A stretch of 64,000 nucleotides of DNA. Origin: Enterococcus sp. BWB1-3. Lineage in GTDB: Bacteria > Bacillota > Bacilli > Lactobacillales > Enterococcaceae. This document shows, in pieces, positions 9,956 through 18,265 of this stretch. Both the position numbers and the translations under genes were made by a program. The stretch lies in contig NZ_JADOEP010000014.1 of the NCBI RefSeq assembly GCF_016745275.1, positions 42,708 to 106,707 of the forward strand, written 5' to 3'. The notes below the pieces were generated by a model that saw nothing but the letters and a program-made list of their open reading frames with translations, had not been told where the DNA came from and did not search any database. The stretch's first letter is position 1, and the number at the start of each line of letters is the position of its first letter.

Positions 9956-11188
9956 CTATGTTTTTTCAACGGCTTCGGCAGCCTCTCTGTCACATTCCTG
10001 TTTTTCGTATACTTTAAAGAATGGATACCAGATTGCCGCAGCTGCAACAAAAATAATCAGCATTAACAGAATTCCCGAGAGGGTTCCTGTAGTCAGCCAG
10101 GTTGCGATCGGGAATGGGCAGTACCACATTTGAAACATGACCGTTGGTATAGGAGCAAAAGCAATAACCTTTGTAAACAGCCAGACAATTAATGGTAAAA
10201 TCAGTCCCTGCAGCCACATCGGAACCATCAAAAGAGGATTCCAGGCGATACAGCCAAAAACGATCGGCTCATTGATATTGAAAATAGTTGGTGCAATAGA
10301 GGCTGTTCCCAGTGCTTTTAACTTTTTGGATTTTGAACGTATCAACATGAAAACAAGCGGCATGGTACAGCCAATTCCGCCAATCCATAAATAGGCAGAG
10401 TAGATCGTTGGGTCAGTCACTAAATTCATGGCTTTTCCGTCAATATTTGCCTGAATTGCTGTCAGTAAAACTGGATTTAAAACAGGAGTCAATACCCACG
10501 TTGAAATACCCAAAGAGTAAAGGAAGCAGACAATCAGCATCATCAGAGAAAAGCCCCATGGTGTCTCAATGACGCTTTGCAGCGGCATAAAGATTGCCAG
10601 AACAGCGTTATATACATCAAAGCCGAGAATATCAACCAATATCCAGCCGACAAGTACAACAATTCCGATTGGAAGCATGGCGTCAAACCAGGAGCGGACA
10701 AAGTCAGGAATTACTGACTCCTCGCTGAAAAATGAAAATTTCCCAAATAAATTCAGTACAAAGCCTGCAAATAAACCTGCAACAATTGCGACAAACATTC
10801 CACCGGCACCGAGAGCACTATGACCAAAACCAGGTTCGCCGTCTGCAATAACCTGTGGTGAAATAATAATCAAAAATAAGATGATTCCGGATATTCCTGC
10901 ATTAATTCTTTGCTTGCGCAGTCTTTTCTTCTCCATCAGATTGAAAGGAATTAGGAAAGAAATTACCAGTGAAATCATTCCCATTGTCCAACCATACGGT
11001 GTCCAAAAATTAGGCAGGCTTGGTAAATAATCATTTAGAATTGCCAGCATACAAAATACAGAACCTAAAAAAATTAAGGGTAGGGCCTGCATAATGGAAT
11101 CCTTTAACGTTACAATCCACACATTGTGATTGATTTTATTCATTTTCGGTGTAAAACTGTTTTCCAACCAGTTAATTAAGGGTTTCAT
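9956..11188 (-). CDS. PTS cellobiose/beta-glucoside transporter subunit IIC
   Basis: Membrane permease of the lactose/cellobiose PTS family, 410 residues with about ten hydrophobic segments. Conserved features are the start WLENSFTPKMNKI, FNINEPIVFG (substrate-binding NEP loop, about residue 287-296) and the closing LLMLIIFVAAAAIWYPFFKVYEKQE. It carries the sugar through the membrane while IIB phosphorylates it. It lies between separate IIB and IIA genes, the usual cel arrangement. The substrate (cellobiose or an aryl/plant beta-glucoside) cannot be fixed from sequence. Confidence 0.93.
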   Translation of the reverse strand: MKPLINWLENSFTPKMNKINHNVWIVTLKDSIMQALPLIFLGSVFCMLAILNDYLPSLPNFWTPYGWTMGMISLVISFLIPFNLMEKKRLRKQRINAGISGIILFLIIISPQVIADGEPGFGHSALGAGGMFVAIVAGLFAGFVLNLFGKFSFFSEESVIPDFVRSWFDAMLPIGIVVLVGWILVDILGFDVYNAVLAIFMPLQSVIETPWGFSLMMLIVCFLYSLGISTWVLTPVLNPVLLTAIQANIDGKAMNLVTDPTIYSAYLWIGGIGCTMPLVFMLIRSKSKKLKALGTASIAPTIFNINEPIVFGCIAWNPLLMVPMWLQGLILPLIVWLFTKVIAFAPIPTVMFQMWYCPFPIATWLTTGTLSGILLMLIIFVAAAAIWYPFFKVYEKQECDREAAEAVEKT

Positions 11189-11210
11189 TTTTATACCTCC
11201 ATTTTTAAAA

Positions 11211-11522
11211 CTATTGAACTTCTCCCAGTAGATGTTCCAATGCCTGTTCTCCGTTTAATGTAGCATAATATTCAGGTTTCATTAGAATGACTTTCACTGG
11301 TGCATCACCAACAAATTCTTCCACTTCATCAAGGATATAAGCAAGGTGCGGTCCAACCATTAGAGCATCAATTTCATCAATATAGTTTTCAATCTCGCTT
11401 TCTCCGCGTGCGGTAATTTTTATGTCCAATCCTTTCGCTGCGGCAGCTTTTCGAATATTGGCAGCCATAAAGCCTGAGCTTGCTCCCGATCCGCATACAA
11501 GTAACACGTTCATTTTTTTCAT
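11211..11522 (-). CDS. PTS lactose/cellobiose transporter subunit IIB
   Basis: Cytoplasmic EIIB of the cellobiose family, 103 residues. The phospho-cysteine is in the P-loop LLVCGSGASSGFMAANIRKAA (Cys about residue 10), followed by ARGESEIENYIDEIDALMVGPHLAYILDE. It is the first gene of the operon and carries an AAAGGAG ribosome site on the minus strand. A promoter and an 18-base palindrome lie directly upstream. Confidence 0.94.
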   Translation of the reverse strand: MKKMNVLLVCGSGASSGFMAANIRKAAAAKGLDIKITARGESEIENYIDEIDALMVGPHLAYILDEVEEFVGDAPVKVILMKPEYYATLNGEQALEHLLGEVQ

Positions 11523-11548
11523 AATTTTTTCTCCTTTACATAGTTCCG

Positions 11549-11566
11549 ATTGATAGCGCTATCAAT
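11549..11566. promoter_or_regulatory. 18-bp perfect palindrome, likely CcpA cre or operator
   Basis: ATTGATAGCGCTATCAAT reads the same on both strands. Its centre TGATAGCGCTATCA differs at one position from the cre consensus TGWAANCGNTNWCA. It lies just downstream of the predicted start point of the PTS operon, a position suited to catabolite repression by road-block. A specific operator is the alternative. Confidence 0.65.
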
Positions 11567-11575
11567 TACAGTTAT

Positions 11576-11604
11576 ACTATAGTCAATCTCTAGTGGTGAA
11601 ACAA
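11576..11604 (-). promoter_or_regulatory. Promoter of the beta-glucoside PTS operon
   Basis: On the minus strand TTGTTT (11604-11599) and TATAGT (11581-11576) are separated by 17 bases, matching a sigma-A promoter and reading toward the IIB gene. Confidence 0.55.
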
Positions 11605-11647
11605 ATATTTTTTTGCACCGCAGAGGTGAAAGAGAGGAGAGTATCCG

Positions 11648-13567
11648 GTGAAGGCAAAATATATTAAACTTCTTCAATACTTGAACGAACAGGGGAATTG
11701 GGTCTCTTCCACACTGTTGGCGGAGAAATTTGGCTTGTCCAAACGAACAATAAAATCGTATATTTCAGATATTCAAACAATTGAACCTGATTTGGTTGTT
11801 TCTTCAAGCAGAGGCTATCGTGTGGAGTCGAGTAAGCTGGCTGCTTTCTTTAATAACATCCAAACAAGTATTCCAGAGACACCTGCTGAACGCGCTGCCT
11901 ATCTTCTCCTGAGATTGATCTCGACAGAAGAAGCAATATCTGTTTATGATCTGGCAGAAGAGTTATATATCAGTGAATCAACGCTGCTGAATGATGCAAA
12001 AAAACTCAAAAAGCAGTGTTTGGAGCTGTCTTTGGAAATTCGACTGATCAAGGATACGCTGCAGCTGATTGGAACAGAGAAAGCCAAACGGCAGTTAATC
12101 CACACTACCCTGCTATCTGAGTTGGATAATCATTTTGTTGATATCACTAAACTGCAGGAAAGCTTTGTAGACTTTGATCTGGATTATATTAAGGAAATTA
12201 TTGCAGAGCTCTTTTCTGATTACGATTTTTTTACCAATGATTATGCATTGACGAATATTGTCATTCATCTGGCGATTGCCGTTGATCGAATGAAAGGGAA
12301 TTTTCAGTTTCCTGAATCAGAAGCACAGCCGCCGCAGTCCATCCATCCTGCTGTTTTAAAAATTGCTGAAAAAATCGCCGGAAAAGTTGCTGAACGTTAT
12401 AATATTTGTTTTCCTAAAGAAGAAATACGAGATCTGGCAATATTAATTTCCGCCAATGGTACCAGTGTTAATTTCACACAGATATCCGCTGAGGAACTGG
12501 AACAAGTTGCGGACAAACGCTGTCTTGATCTGGTAGGGAAAATTTTGGAAAAAGTCCATGAACTCTACTTTATCGACGGTAATGAGCCAGAGTTTTTTAT
12601 TCGATTTGCACTCCATATAAAAAATTTATTATATCGGATAGATAACGGCTATTCCTGCAGAAATCCAATGACAGAAACGCTTAAGAAAGAATGCCCGCTT
12701 ATTTATGATTGTGCTGTTCAGGTTTCACATGTGATTCAAAAAGAACTGGATTATACAATTAGTGAAGATGAGATTGCCTATATTGCATTTCATTTAGGCT
12801 ATGCACTGGAAATTCAAAAGCAGCGGACAAACAAAATCAACTGTACCATTCTTGTTCCGCACTACTATAATATGAACATCCAGGTAATGGAAAAGCTGCA
12901 GAAAAACTTTGTTGACGACCTTGAGATTCAAAATATTCTGACCAGTGAAAAGGAGCTGAAATATGTAGATACAGAACTGATTGTTTCGGCAGTTAAGCTG
13001 AAGCAGGTGGTCACAACGCCCTATGTGGTCATTAATCCATTTTTTACACTGGAAGATCGTCAACAGATCGCATCAAAAATTTTTGATATCAAAGAAAAAA
13101 AACGCAGAGACCAGTTTGCCCAAAATTTCCTGTCTATTGTTGATGAAGGCCGATTTATATACACGACTGAAAATCAGAATTCGGATGAATTGTTGAAGCA
13201 ATTATGCAGTCGAATGGAGGAGGAGGGAATGGTTGATGAAAGGTTTTATCCTCAGGTAATGGAACGGGAGCAGCTTTCTTCTACAGCCTTTGGCTCAGTG
13301 GCCATTCCTCATTCCCTGACGATGAATGCCAATCGTACAGGTATTTCCATTGTTGTTAATCCAAACGGTATTGCGTGGGGCAGCAGCCGTGTCACATTGG
13401 TATTTCTGATTTCAATTAATTACCGAAATCGACATGTTTTTCGCGAGATATTTGATGACTTAGCCATGATTTGTACCGATGAGCAGAATGTTCACAGGCT
13501 AAGCTCCCTAACATCTTTTGAAGAGTTTGTGGATACACTGGTACAATGTTTTGTTACTTCGAATTGA
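11648..13567 (+). CDS. BglG/LicR-type PRD-containing transcriptional activator
   Basis: Activator of 639 residues divergent from the PTS operon it presumably controls. Order: two helix-turn-helix segments (about 1-60 and 85-150), PRD1 (about 170-290; IVIHLAIAVDR), PRD2 (about 295-405; IAYIAFHLGYALE), a IIB-like segment (about 405-490) lacking the usual Cys loop, and a IIA-like domain (about 495-639) with the phospho-histidine motif VAIPHSLTM. Phosphorylation of the PRD histidines by HPr and by the cognate PTS would tune activity, as in LicR/MtlR proteins. The start is GTG with GAGGAG upstream. Confidence 0.9.
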   Translation: MKAKYIKLLQYLNEQGNWVSSTLLAEKFGLSKRTIKSYISDIQTIEPDLVVSSSRGYRVESSKLAAFFNNIQTSIPETPAERAAYLLLRLISTEEAISVYDLAEELYISESTLLNDAKKLKKQCLELSLEIRLIKDTLQLIGTEKAKRQLIHTTLLSELDNHFVDITKLQESFVDFDLDYIKEIIAELFSDYDFFTNDYALTNIVIHLAIAVDRMKGNFQFPESEAQPPQSIHPAVLKIAEKIAGKVAERYNICFPKEEIRDLAILISANGTSVNFTQISAEELEQVADKRCLDLVGKILEKVHELYFIDGNEPEFFIRFALHIKNLLYRIDNGYSCRNPMTETLKKECPLIYDCAVQVSHVIQKELDYTISEDEIAYIAFHLGYALEIQKQRTNKINCTILVPHYYNMNIQVMEKLQKNFVDDLEIQNILTSEKELKYVDTELIVSAVKLKQVVTTPYVVINPFFTLEDRQQIASKIFDIKEKKRRDQFAQNFLSIVDEGRFIYTTENQNSDELLKQLCSRMEEEGMVDERFYPQVMEREQLSSTAFGSVAIPHSLTMNANRTGISIVVNPNGIAWGSSRVTLVFLISINYRNRHVFREIFDDLAMICTDEQNVHRLSSLTSFEEFVDTLVQCFVTSN

Positions 13568-13740
13568 GATACCTACGAATCTTTCAGATGTTTTTTTACA
13601 GCTAATAAAAGCGAAATAAAACTGGAATTATACCTTGTAAGTCATTTGATTTTTGTAAGAATTATTTTAGTGATATAGTTTTTATTAGTTATATTTTTTC
13701 TCAATTAGAAAAGGTTGATAGTGGAATGGGAGGTTTGGAA

Positions 13741-14376
13741 ATGGAAAAGCTGAGTATAGGTAATAATGTTTGGAACAGAAGAAGCATATATGATCTGCTG
13801 TTCATCTTTCTTGTTTGCGGGATGCTGGGGTGGATTTTTGAAACAATCGCAGTGTATATTACTGTGGGAAAATTGACAGATAGAGGCTATCTTTTTATTT
13901 TAAATAACCTTTCCAGCTATTTTCCTGTACTGAAAAAATATCCTTTAATCGGTAATATTCCTCTTATCTGGGGGCTTCCGCTCATTCAGATTTATGGAAT
14001 CGGCGGTGTTCTTATGACTGTTTTCTTTGGACGGCTGAAAAAGCATCCTATTCGTTTATTCTTTGCAGGTGCGTTTTGGATGACTTTATTTGAATTATTT
14101 TCCAGTTATTTAACCAGCTGGCTGCTGGGGCGGACTTATTGGGATTACTCTCAGGAATTTATGAATTTTCAAGGGCGTATTTGCCTGAAATCAACGATTA
14201 TGTGGGGAATATTATCTTTGTTTGCAGTAATGCTCCTTGATCCGCTGCTCGATAAGCTGTATCAACGATTTGAGCGGGTAACTTATTATAAAGCAGCAGT
14301 CATTGTTTTGGTTGTTTATACAATTATTTGTGAAATCACGAAATACTGGCTGGACCCGACGATTATTTCTAATTAG
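13741..14376 (+). CDS. Putative ABC transporter permease, CmpB-like membrane protein family
   Basis: Integral membrane protein of 211 residues with about five to six hydrophobic spans. The block FLVCGMLGWIFETI at the N-terminus and LTSWLLGRTYWDYSQ with NFQGRICL in the middle are characteristic of the family annotated as putative ABC transporter permease (CmpB type, PF06541). Its biochemical role is not established. The ATG at 13741 has GGGAGG seven bases upstream and is preferred over 13726. The next membrane-protein gene starts 30 bases downstream. Confidence 0.78.
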   Translation: MEKLSIGNNVWNRRSIYDLLFIFLVCGMLGWIFETIAVYITVGKLTDRGYLFILNNLSSYFPVLKKYPLIGNIPLIWGLPLIQIYGIGGVLMTVFFGRLKKHPIRLFFAGAFWMTLFELFSSYLTSWLLGRTYWDYSQEFMNFQGRICLKSTIMWGILSLFAVMLLDPLLDKLYQRFERVTYYKAAVIVLVVYTIICEITKYWLDPTIISN

Positions 14377-14406
14377 TATTGTATGAAGCAAATAGGAGGA
14401 AGGGCA

Positions 14407-15069
14407 ATGGATTTTCTTAAAAGAAACGGTTTTTATTTTCTGATGTTGGGCGCAGTCAGTGATTTTTTAACTCCATACATTCTGGGACTGTTTTTTCCGG
14501 CGATGAATCAGCTGACGATGGTAATCAGTGTGTTTGGGGATGTGAGCAGCCCGGTACGTCAGCCATTTCTAATTTGGTCAGTAGTCTCTGGAATCTTCTT
14601 TGTTTTAGCCTTACCGGCATTGTATCAGGAGTTTGTCGATATATCACGTACACTCACAATATTACTTGTGTCTGCAATAGGCTTTTATGGTGTTGGCGAC
14701 TGTATCTTTACTGGCTTGTTCAGCATTAATATGGAGCAGGCAGGATGGAACCTGTCAACATGGATACACAATATAGGCTCCGGGCTTGGGTATACCGGTT
14801 TTTTGCTATTTCCATTCCTCTTGTTTCTACTTTATAAAAAACAGCTGAAGAAAGCTCTTAGTCATTTCTATCTATTTTCACTGTTTGTCAGTATACTGTT
14901 TGCGGGGATTTACGGACTGGCACGTATTCCCAAAGTCAGCCAATTTCCATTTTTAAACCAAATAGGACTCTGTCAGCATGTTAGTTTTTTCTTTAATTAT
15001 TTACCTATAGTTGTTTTTTCCTTTATGCAAATTAGACAGTCTAGAAGACCTTCAGGCAAATTTTCTTAA
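14407..15069 (+). CDS. Hypothetical multi-pass membrane protein (DUF998-like)
   Basis: 220 residues with about six hydrophobic helices; no catalytic motif. Features such as FGDVSSPVRQPFLIWSVVSG and HNIGSGLGYTGFLLFPF are reminiscent of DUF998 proteins, which is a tentative assignment. The ATG at 14407 is chosen for the AGGAGG six bases upstream, not the earlier ATG at 14383. It is probably co-transcribed with the CmpB-like gene. Confidence 0.65.
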   Translation: MDFLKRNGFYFLMLGAVSDFLTPYILGLFFPAMNQLTMVISVFGDVSSPVRQPFLIWSVVSGIFFVLALPALYQEFVDISRTLTILLVSAIGFYGVGDCIFTGLFSINMEQAGWNLSTWIHNIGSGLGYTGFLLFPFLLFLLYKKQLKKALSHFYLFSLFVSILFAGIYGLARIPKVSQFPFLNQIGLCQHVSFFFNYLPIVVFSFMQIRQSRRPSGKFS

Positions 15070-15234
15070 GTGGTAGGTCAGTTACAGTCTTAGGGGTAAA
15101 ACCTATTTTAACAGTTGGAGAGCTCATCACCTAAAATCATTTATTTTGAAATTAAAAAAGGGGAATCAATATTCCGTATGTGATAGTTGCAACATCCTAT
15201 TTTTTAGTCAGATAAAAAAATTTTTGAAAAACAG

Positions 15235-15263
15235 TTGTTGTCTATCCAACAATTGATTATAAT
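15235..15263 (+). promoter_or_regulatory. Sigma-A promoter for the small gene at 15310
   Basis: TTGTTG and TATAAT are separated by exactly 17 bases. The -10 box ends 46 bases before the start codon. Confidence 0.65.
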
Positions 15264-15309
15264 TTTTATATAAGCAGATAGAAATAAAAACTGAAGGGGG
15301 TAGAAATAC

Positions 15310-15585
15310 ATGGGTAAGAAATATATGAATTACGTTGGAGAAATTTTAACAGATGCTGAATATCACGGATTGGGAAAACCTGAAAATTTTCTTGAAGTAC
15401 GTATGGATAAGGAGCTGCCTTTTCGCCTTTATTGCAGAACTCATGAAAAGGACTGGGTAGAAGTAACAGAAGAGGAACGCCTGGATTTAATAAAAGATCT
15501 GAAAAACAAGAAATCAATGTATTCAAAGAGTGATTATCGCTATTATATGCTGGATTTCCATCTTGCAAGTTTGGGAGAACGATAG
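15310..15585 (+). CDS. Small hypothetical protein
   Basis: 91 residues, rich in charged and aromatic amino acids, with no signal peptide or membrane span. The AGGGGG ribosome site, a 17-base-spaced promoter and a terminator just after it support a real monocistronic gene. No family is recognised. The sequence YRYYMLDFHLASLGER at the end is a distinctive tag for a search. Confidence 0.7.
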   Translation: MGKKYMNYVGEILTDAEYHGLGKPENFLEVRMDKELPFRLYCRTHEKDWVEVTEEERLDLIKDLKNKKSMYSKSDYRYYMLDFHLASLGER

Positions 15586-15634
15586 ATCTATTTGTAAGCG
15601 TTTAAAAAATGAGAGTTTAAAGAATAAATGAAAT

Positions 15635-15673
15635 AAAGGTATGAAGTTCGTTTGATAAATTTCATGCCTTTTT
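15635..15673 (+). terminator. Terminator after the small gene
   Basis: AAAGGTATGAA pairs with TTCATGCCTTT across a 15-base loop, with a T-run at 15669-15673. Confidence 0.7.
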
Positions 15674-15873
15674 GGATTCTGAATTTCTCCTCTTTTATCT
15701 TCTGCAGTGTTCTTTGGAATGTGAGTGTTTTCAGCTATTCCTGGATTTGTAGTGTCAAATTTCCCATTTGCCAAAAGTCTTGAAAGGGTTCAAGAGGATT
15801 TCTGAAGCCTTTTCTTTATCGGTTTGTCTGTACATACTGTTTGCCTGTCTTCCAGCATGATAAAATAAAAAAG

Positions 15874-15914
15874 ACTGAGAGGAATCGGCAGCTATCCACA
15901 GCTGAAATTCTCAG
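15874..15914 (+). other. Leader hairpin upstream of glpP
   Basis: CTGAGAGGAAT...CAGCT-atccac-AGCTG...ATTCTCAG forms a two-tier stem-loop about 30 bases before the glpP start. No T-run follows, so it is probably an mRNA leader structure, not a terminator. Its function is unknown. Confidence 0.4.
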
Positions 15915-15945
15915 CACTCATTTAATAGATAAGGAGTTTCTCTAA

Positions 15946-16515
15946 ATGAATGTCTGTGACTTATATAAAAAACTGGAGCTTTCCCCTGTGATTGCTGCGG
16001 TAAAAAATGAAGAAGAGCTGGCTGCGGCATTGATATCAGAGGTTGAGGTTGTTTTTATTCTGCAGTCCCATCTGATGCAGCTTAGTGAAATATCGGAAAG
16101 AATTAAGAAGAGTAAGAAAATTGCATTTTTGCATGCTGACTTGGTTAAGGGGCTGTCTTCGGATGAAGCAGCCATTGACTATGTAAAAAAATGCACAGTA
16201 TTTGATGGAATTATTTCAACAAAATCAGTGATTGTCCGCTATGCCAAAAAACATCAGCTGCTGGCTATTCAACGTTTTTTTCTGTTGGACTCTTCGGCTC
16301 TGGAAAATATGGAAAGACAGCTTGCACATATTGATGCAGATATGGTTGAACTGCTGCCCAATGTTTCTCCGAAGATCATTAAAGAAATTGTGAAATCGTC
16401 AAAAAAACCATTAATTGTAGGCGGCCTGATTCGGGATAAGGAAGATATTATGGGTGCTTTGGGAGCAGGAAGCCTTGCTGTTTCAACGACAAATGTGCCG
16501 ACTTGGTCTGTCTAG
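15946..16515 (+). CDS. glpP: Glycerol-3-phosphate-responsive antiterminator GlpP
   Basis: RNA-binding antiterminator of 189 residues that, with glycerol-3-phosphate bound, prevents early termination in glycerol-gene leaders. It has a TIM-barrel-like fold with family markers SPVIAAVKNEEEL (about 13-25), FLHADLVKGLSSD (about 64-76), GIISTKS (about 93-99), LPNVSPKII (about 145) and the phosphate-loop region LIVGGLIRDKEDI (about 162-174). It lies directly before the oxidoreductase cluster, whose leader contains a long terminator hairpin, its likely RNA target. RBS AAGGAG precedes the ATG. Confidence 0.93.
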   Translation: MNVCDLYKKLELSPVIAAVKNEEELAAALISEVEVVFILQSHLMQLSEISERIKKSKKIAFLHADLVKGLSSDEAAIDYVKKCTVFDGIISTKSVIVRYAKKHQLLAIQRFFLLDSSALENMERQLAHIDADMVELLPNVSPKIIKEIVKSSKKPLIVGGLIRDKEDIMGALGAGSLAVSTTNVPTWSV

Positions 16516-16660
16516 TTTGAATTCACTCGCTTTTTACTAAAAAACCTATTATATCAGTAGTTACAGAAGCTGTTTTCTAAACAAAGGAAATACTGTTGGT
16601 TTAATTATTTTTTGTATTAGCTTTAAAAATTTTGGGTAAATTCAAAAAACTGTCTAGTTA

Positions 16661-16689
16661 TTGTCCAAGCTCTATATAGGTGGTATAAT
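16661..16689 (+). promoter_or_regulatory. Promoter of the GlpA-like oxidoreductase cluster
   Basis: TTGTCC and TATAAT with a 17-base spacer and an extended -10 (TGGTATAAT) lie upstream of the leader hairpin. This is one of the clearest promoters in the window. Confidence 0.8.
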
Positions 16690-16716
16690 ATAAACAATTA
16701 AATACTTGCTGGAGAA

Positions 16717-16776
16717 AAGAGAGTATAGCAACAGACACCAAAAAAAGTGGTGTTTGTTTCTGTATTCTCTTTTTTG
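16717..16776 (+). terminator. GlpP-controlled leader terminator
   Basis: A long stem, GAGAGTATAGCAACAGACACC against GGTGTTTGTTTCTGTATTCTC (each about 21 bases, a few mismatches), ends in a T-run. It sits between the promoter at 16661-16689 and the first gene at 16808, so transcription would stop here unless relieved. By analogy with the Bacillus glpD leader, GlpP plus glycerol-3-phosphate would allow read-through. Confidence 0.8.
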
Positions 16777-16807
16777 TGCTTGAGAGATATAGACAGGGGG
16801 AAAAAAG

Positions 16808-18265
16808 ATGTACGATGTGGTGATTATCGGTTGTGGGATTGTGGGTGCTGCAACAGCCTATGAATTAAGTAAGTATCGGCTGAAAGTTTTAATTCTGGAA
16901 GCGGAAAATGATGTGAGTATGGGAGCAACTAAGGCTAATAGTGCTATCCTGCATGCCGGTTTTGATCCGGAACCGGGAACTCTGATGGCAAAATTGAACG
17001 TGGAAGGTGCTGTACGAGCCAAAGAGCTTTGCCAAAAGCTTTCAGTTCATTATCATCAGATTGGTTCTCTGGTGGCAGCATTTTCTAAAGAAGAGTTAGC
17101 GGTTATTCAGGAGCTTTATGCGCGTGGTCTTAAAAATGGGGTTTCAGAGCTGCAGATGGTGGATAAGGAAGAGCTTCTGGAAATGGAACCTGGGTTATCT
17201 CACCGCGCCCTCGGGGCACTTTATGCGCCGACTGCTGCAGTCGTGAATCCATGGGAGCTTTGTCTTGCTCTTACTGAAACTGCAGTAGTTAATGGCGTGG
17301 AACTTTCGCTTAATAATAAAGTGAAGGAGATCAGCAGGAGAGAGTCCGGTTACCAAATCACAGCAGAAAAAGGAATTTATCAGACTAAATATGTTTTTAA
17401 TGCAGCGGGTGTTTATTCAGATGCTGTTCATAATATGGTGGCAGAGCCTGATTTTGAGATCGTACCCAGCCGGGGGGAGTATTATTTACTGGATAAATCT
17501 GAAGGTTCAGTTGTTTCTCACATTATCTTTCAATGTCCTTCCAATGTAGGAAAAGGGGTGTTGGTCAGCCCAACTGTACATGGAAACTTGATTGTCGGAC
17601 CAAATGCTGAAGAAGTTTCAAAAACAGAGCTGGGAAGCGGTATGGATACAGGAAATACAGTCAAAGGATTGAGACAGGTATCTGAACTGGCAAAAAAAAC
17701 GGTCCCTGACCTTAATTTAAGACAGTCTATTCGTAATTTTTCAGGGATTCGTGCAAACAGTACAAAAAAGGACTTTATTATTCAAGAAGCTGCTCCTGGT
17801 TTTATCGATTTAGCGGGTATTAAATCTCCCGGACTGACCTCTGCTCCGGCAATTGCACTCTATGGAATTAGGTTACTGGAACAATCAATAGGACGTACGT
17901 TTCAATTGAAAGCCCAATCTACGGATACCCGGGAGAAAATTGTTTTTCAGGAGCTGACAATTGAGGAGAAAAACAAGCTGATCCAGAAAGATTCCAGCTA
18001 TGGACGAGTGATCTGCCGCTGTGAAATGATTACAGAAGGAGAAATAAGAGCTGCAGTGCATTCAGCAGTTGTTCCTGCATCGGTGGATGGCATCAAGCGA
18101 AGATGCAATGCCGGAATGGGCCGCTGTCAGGGCGGTTTTTGTGGTCCAAGAGTTGTTGAGATTTTAGCAGATGAGCTGGGAAAGTCTCCGCTGGAAATCT
18201 TGCAGGATCACACGAGCAGTTATGTTTTAACAGAAGCAACCAAGGGAGGTCTGGAACATGTATGA
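16808..18265 (+). CDS. FAD-dependent oxidoreductase, GlpA/LhgO-like, with BFD-type [2Fe-2S] domain
   Basis: 485-residue flavoprotein resembling the anaerobic glycerol-3-phosphate dehydrogenase catalytic subunit. It has an N-terminal FAD dinucleotide fold (VIIGCGIVGAATAYELS), a DAO-type oxidoreductase domain to about residue 375, then a C-terminal cysteine-rich BFD-like domain (about 395-470) with VICRCEM and RRCNAGMGRCQGGFC. Control by a GlpP leader supports glycerol-3-phosphate as substrate, but hydroxyglutarate-type oxidases share the fold. It overlaps the next gene by eight bases. Confidence 0.88.
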   Translation: MYDVVIIGCGIVGAATAYELSKYRLKVLILEAENDVSMGATKANSAILHAGFDPEPGTLMAKLNVEGAVRAKELCQKLSVHYHQIGSLVAAFSKEELAVIQELYARGLKNGVSELQMVDKEELLEMEPGLSHRALGALYAPTAAVVNPWELCLALTETAVVNGVELSLNNKVKEISRRESGYQITAEKGIYQTKYVFNAAGVYSDAVHNMVAEPDFEIVPSRGEYYLLDKSEGSVVSHIIFQCPSNVGKGVLVSPTVHGNLIVGPNAEEVSKTELGSGMDTGNTVKGLRQVSELAKKTVPDLNLRQSIRNFSGIRANSTKKDFIIQEAAPGFIDLAGIKSPGLTSAPAIALYGIRLLEQSIGRTFQLKAQSTDTREKIVFQELTIEEKNKLIQKDSSYGRVICRCEMITEGEIRAAVHSAVVPASVDGIKRRCNAGMGRCQGGFCGPRVVEILADELGKSPLEILQDHTSSYVLTEATKGGLEHV

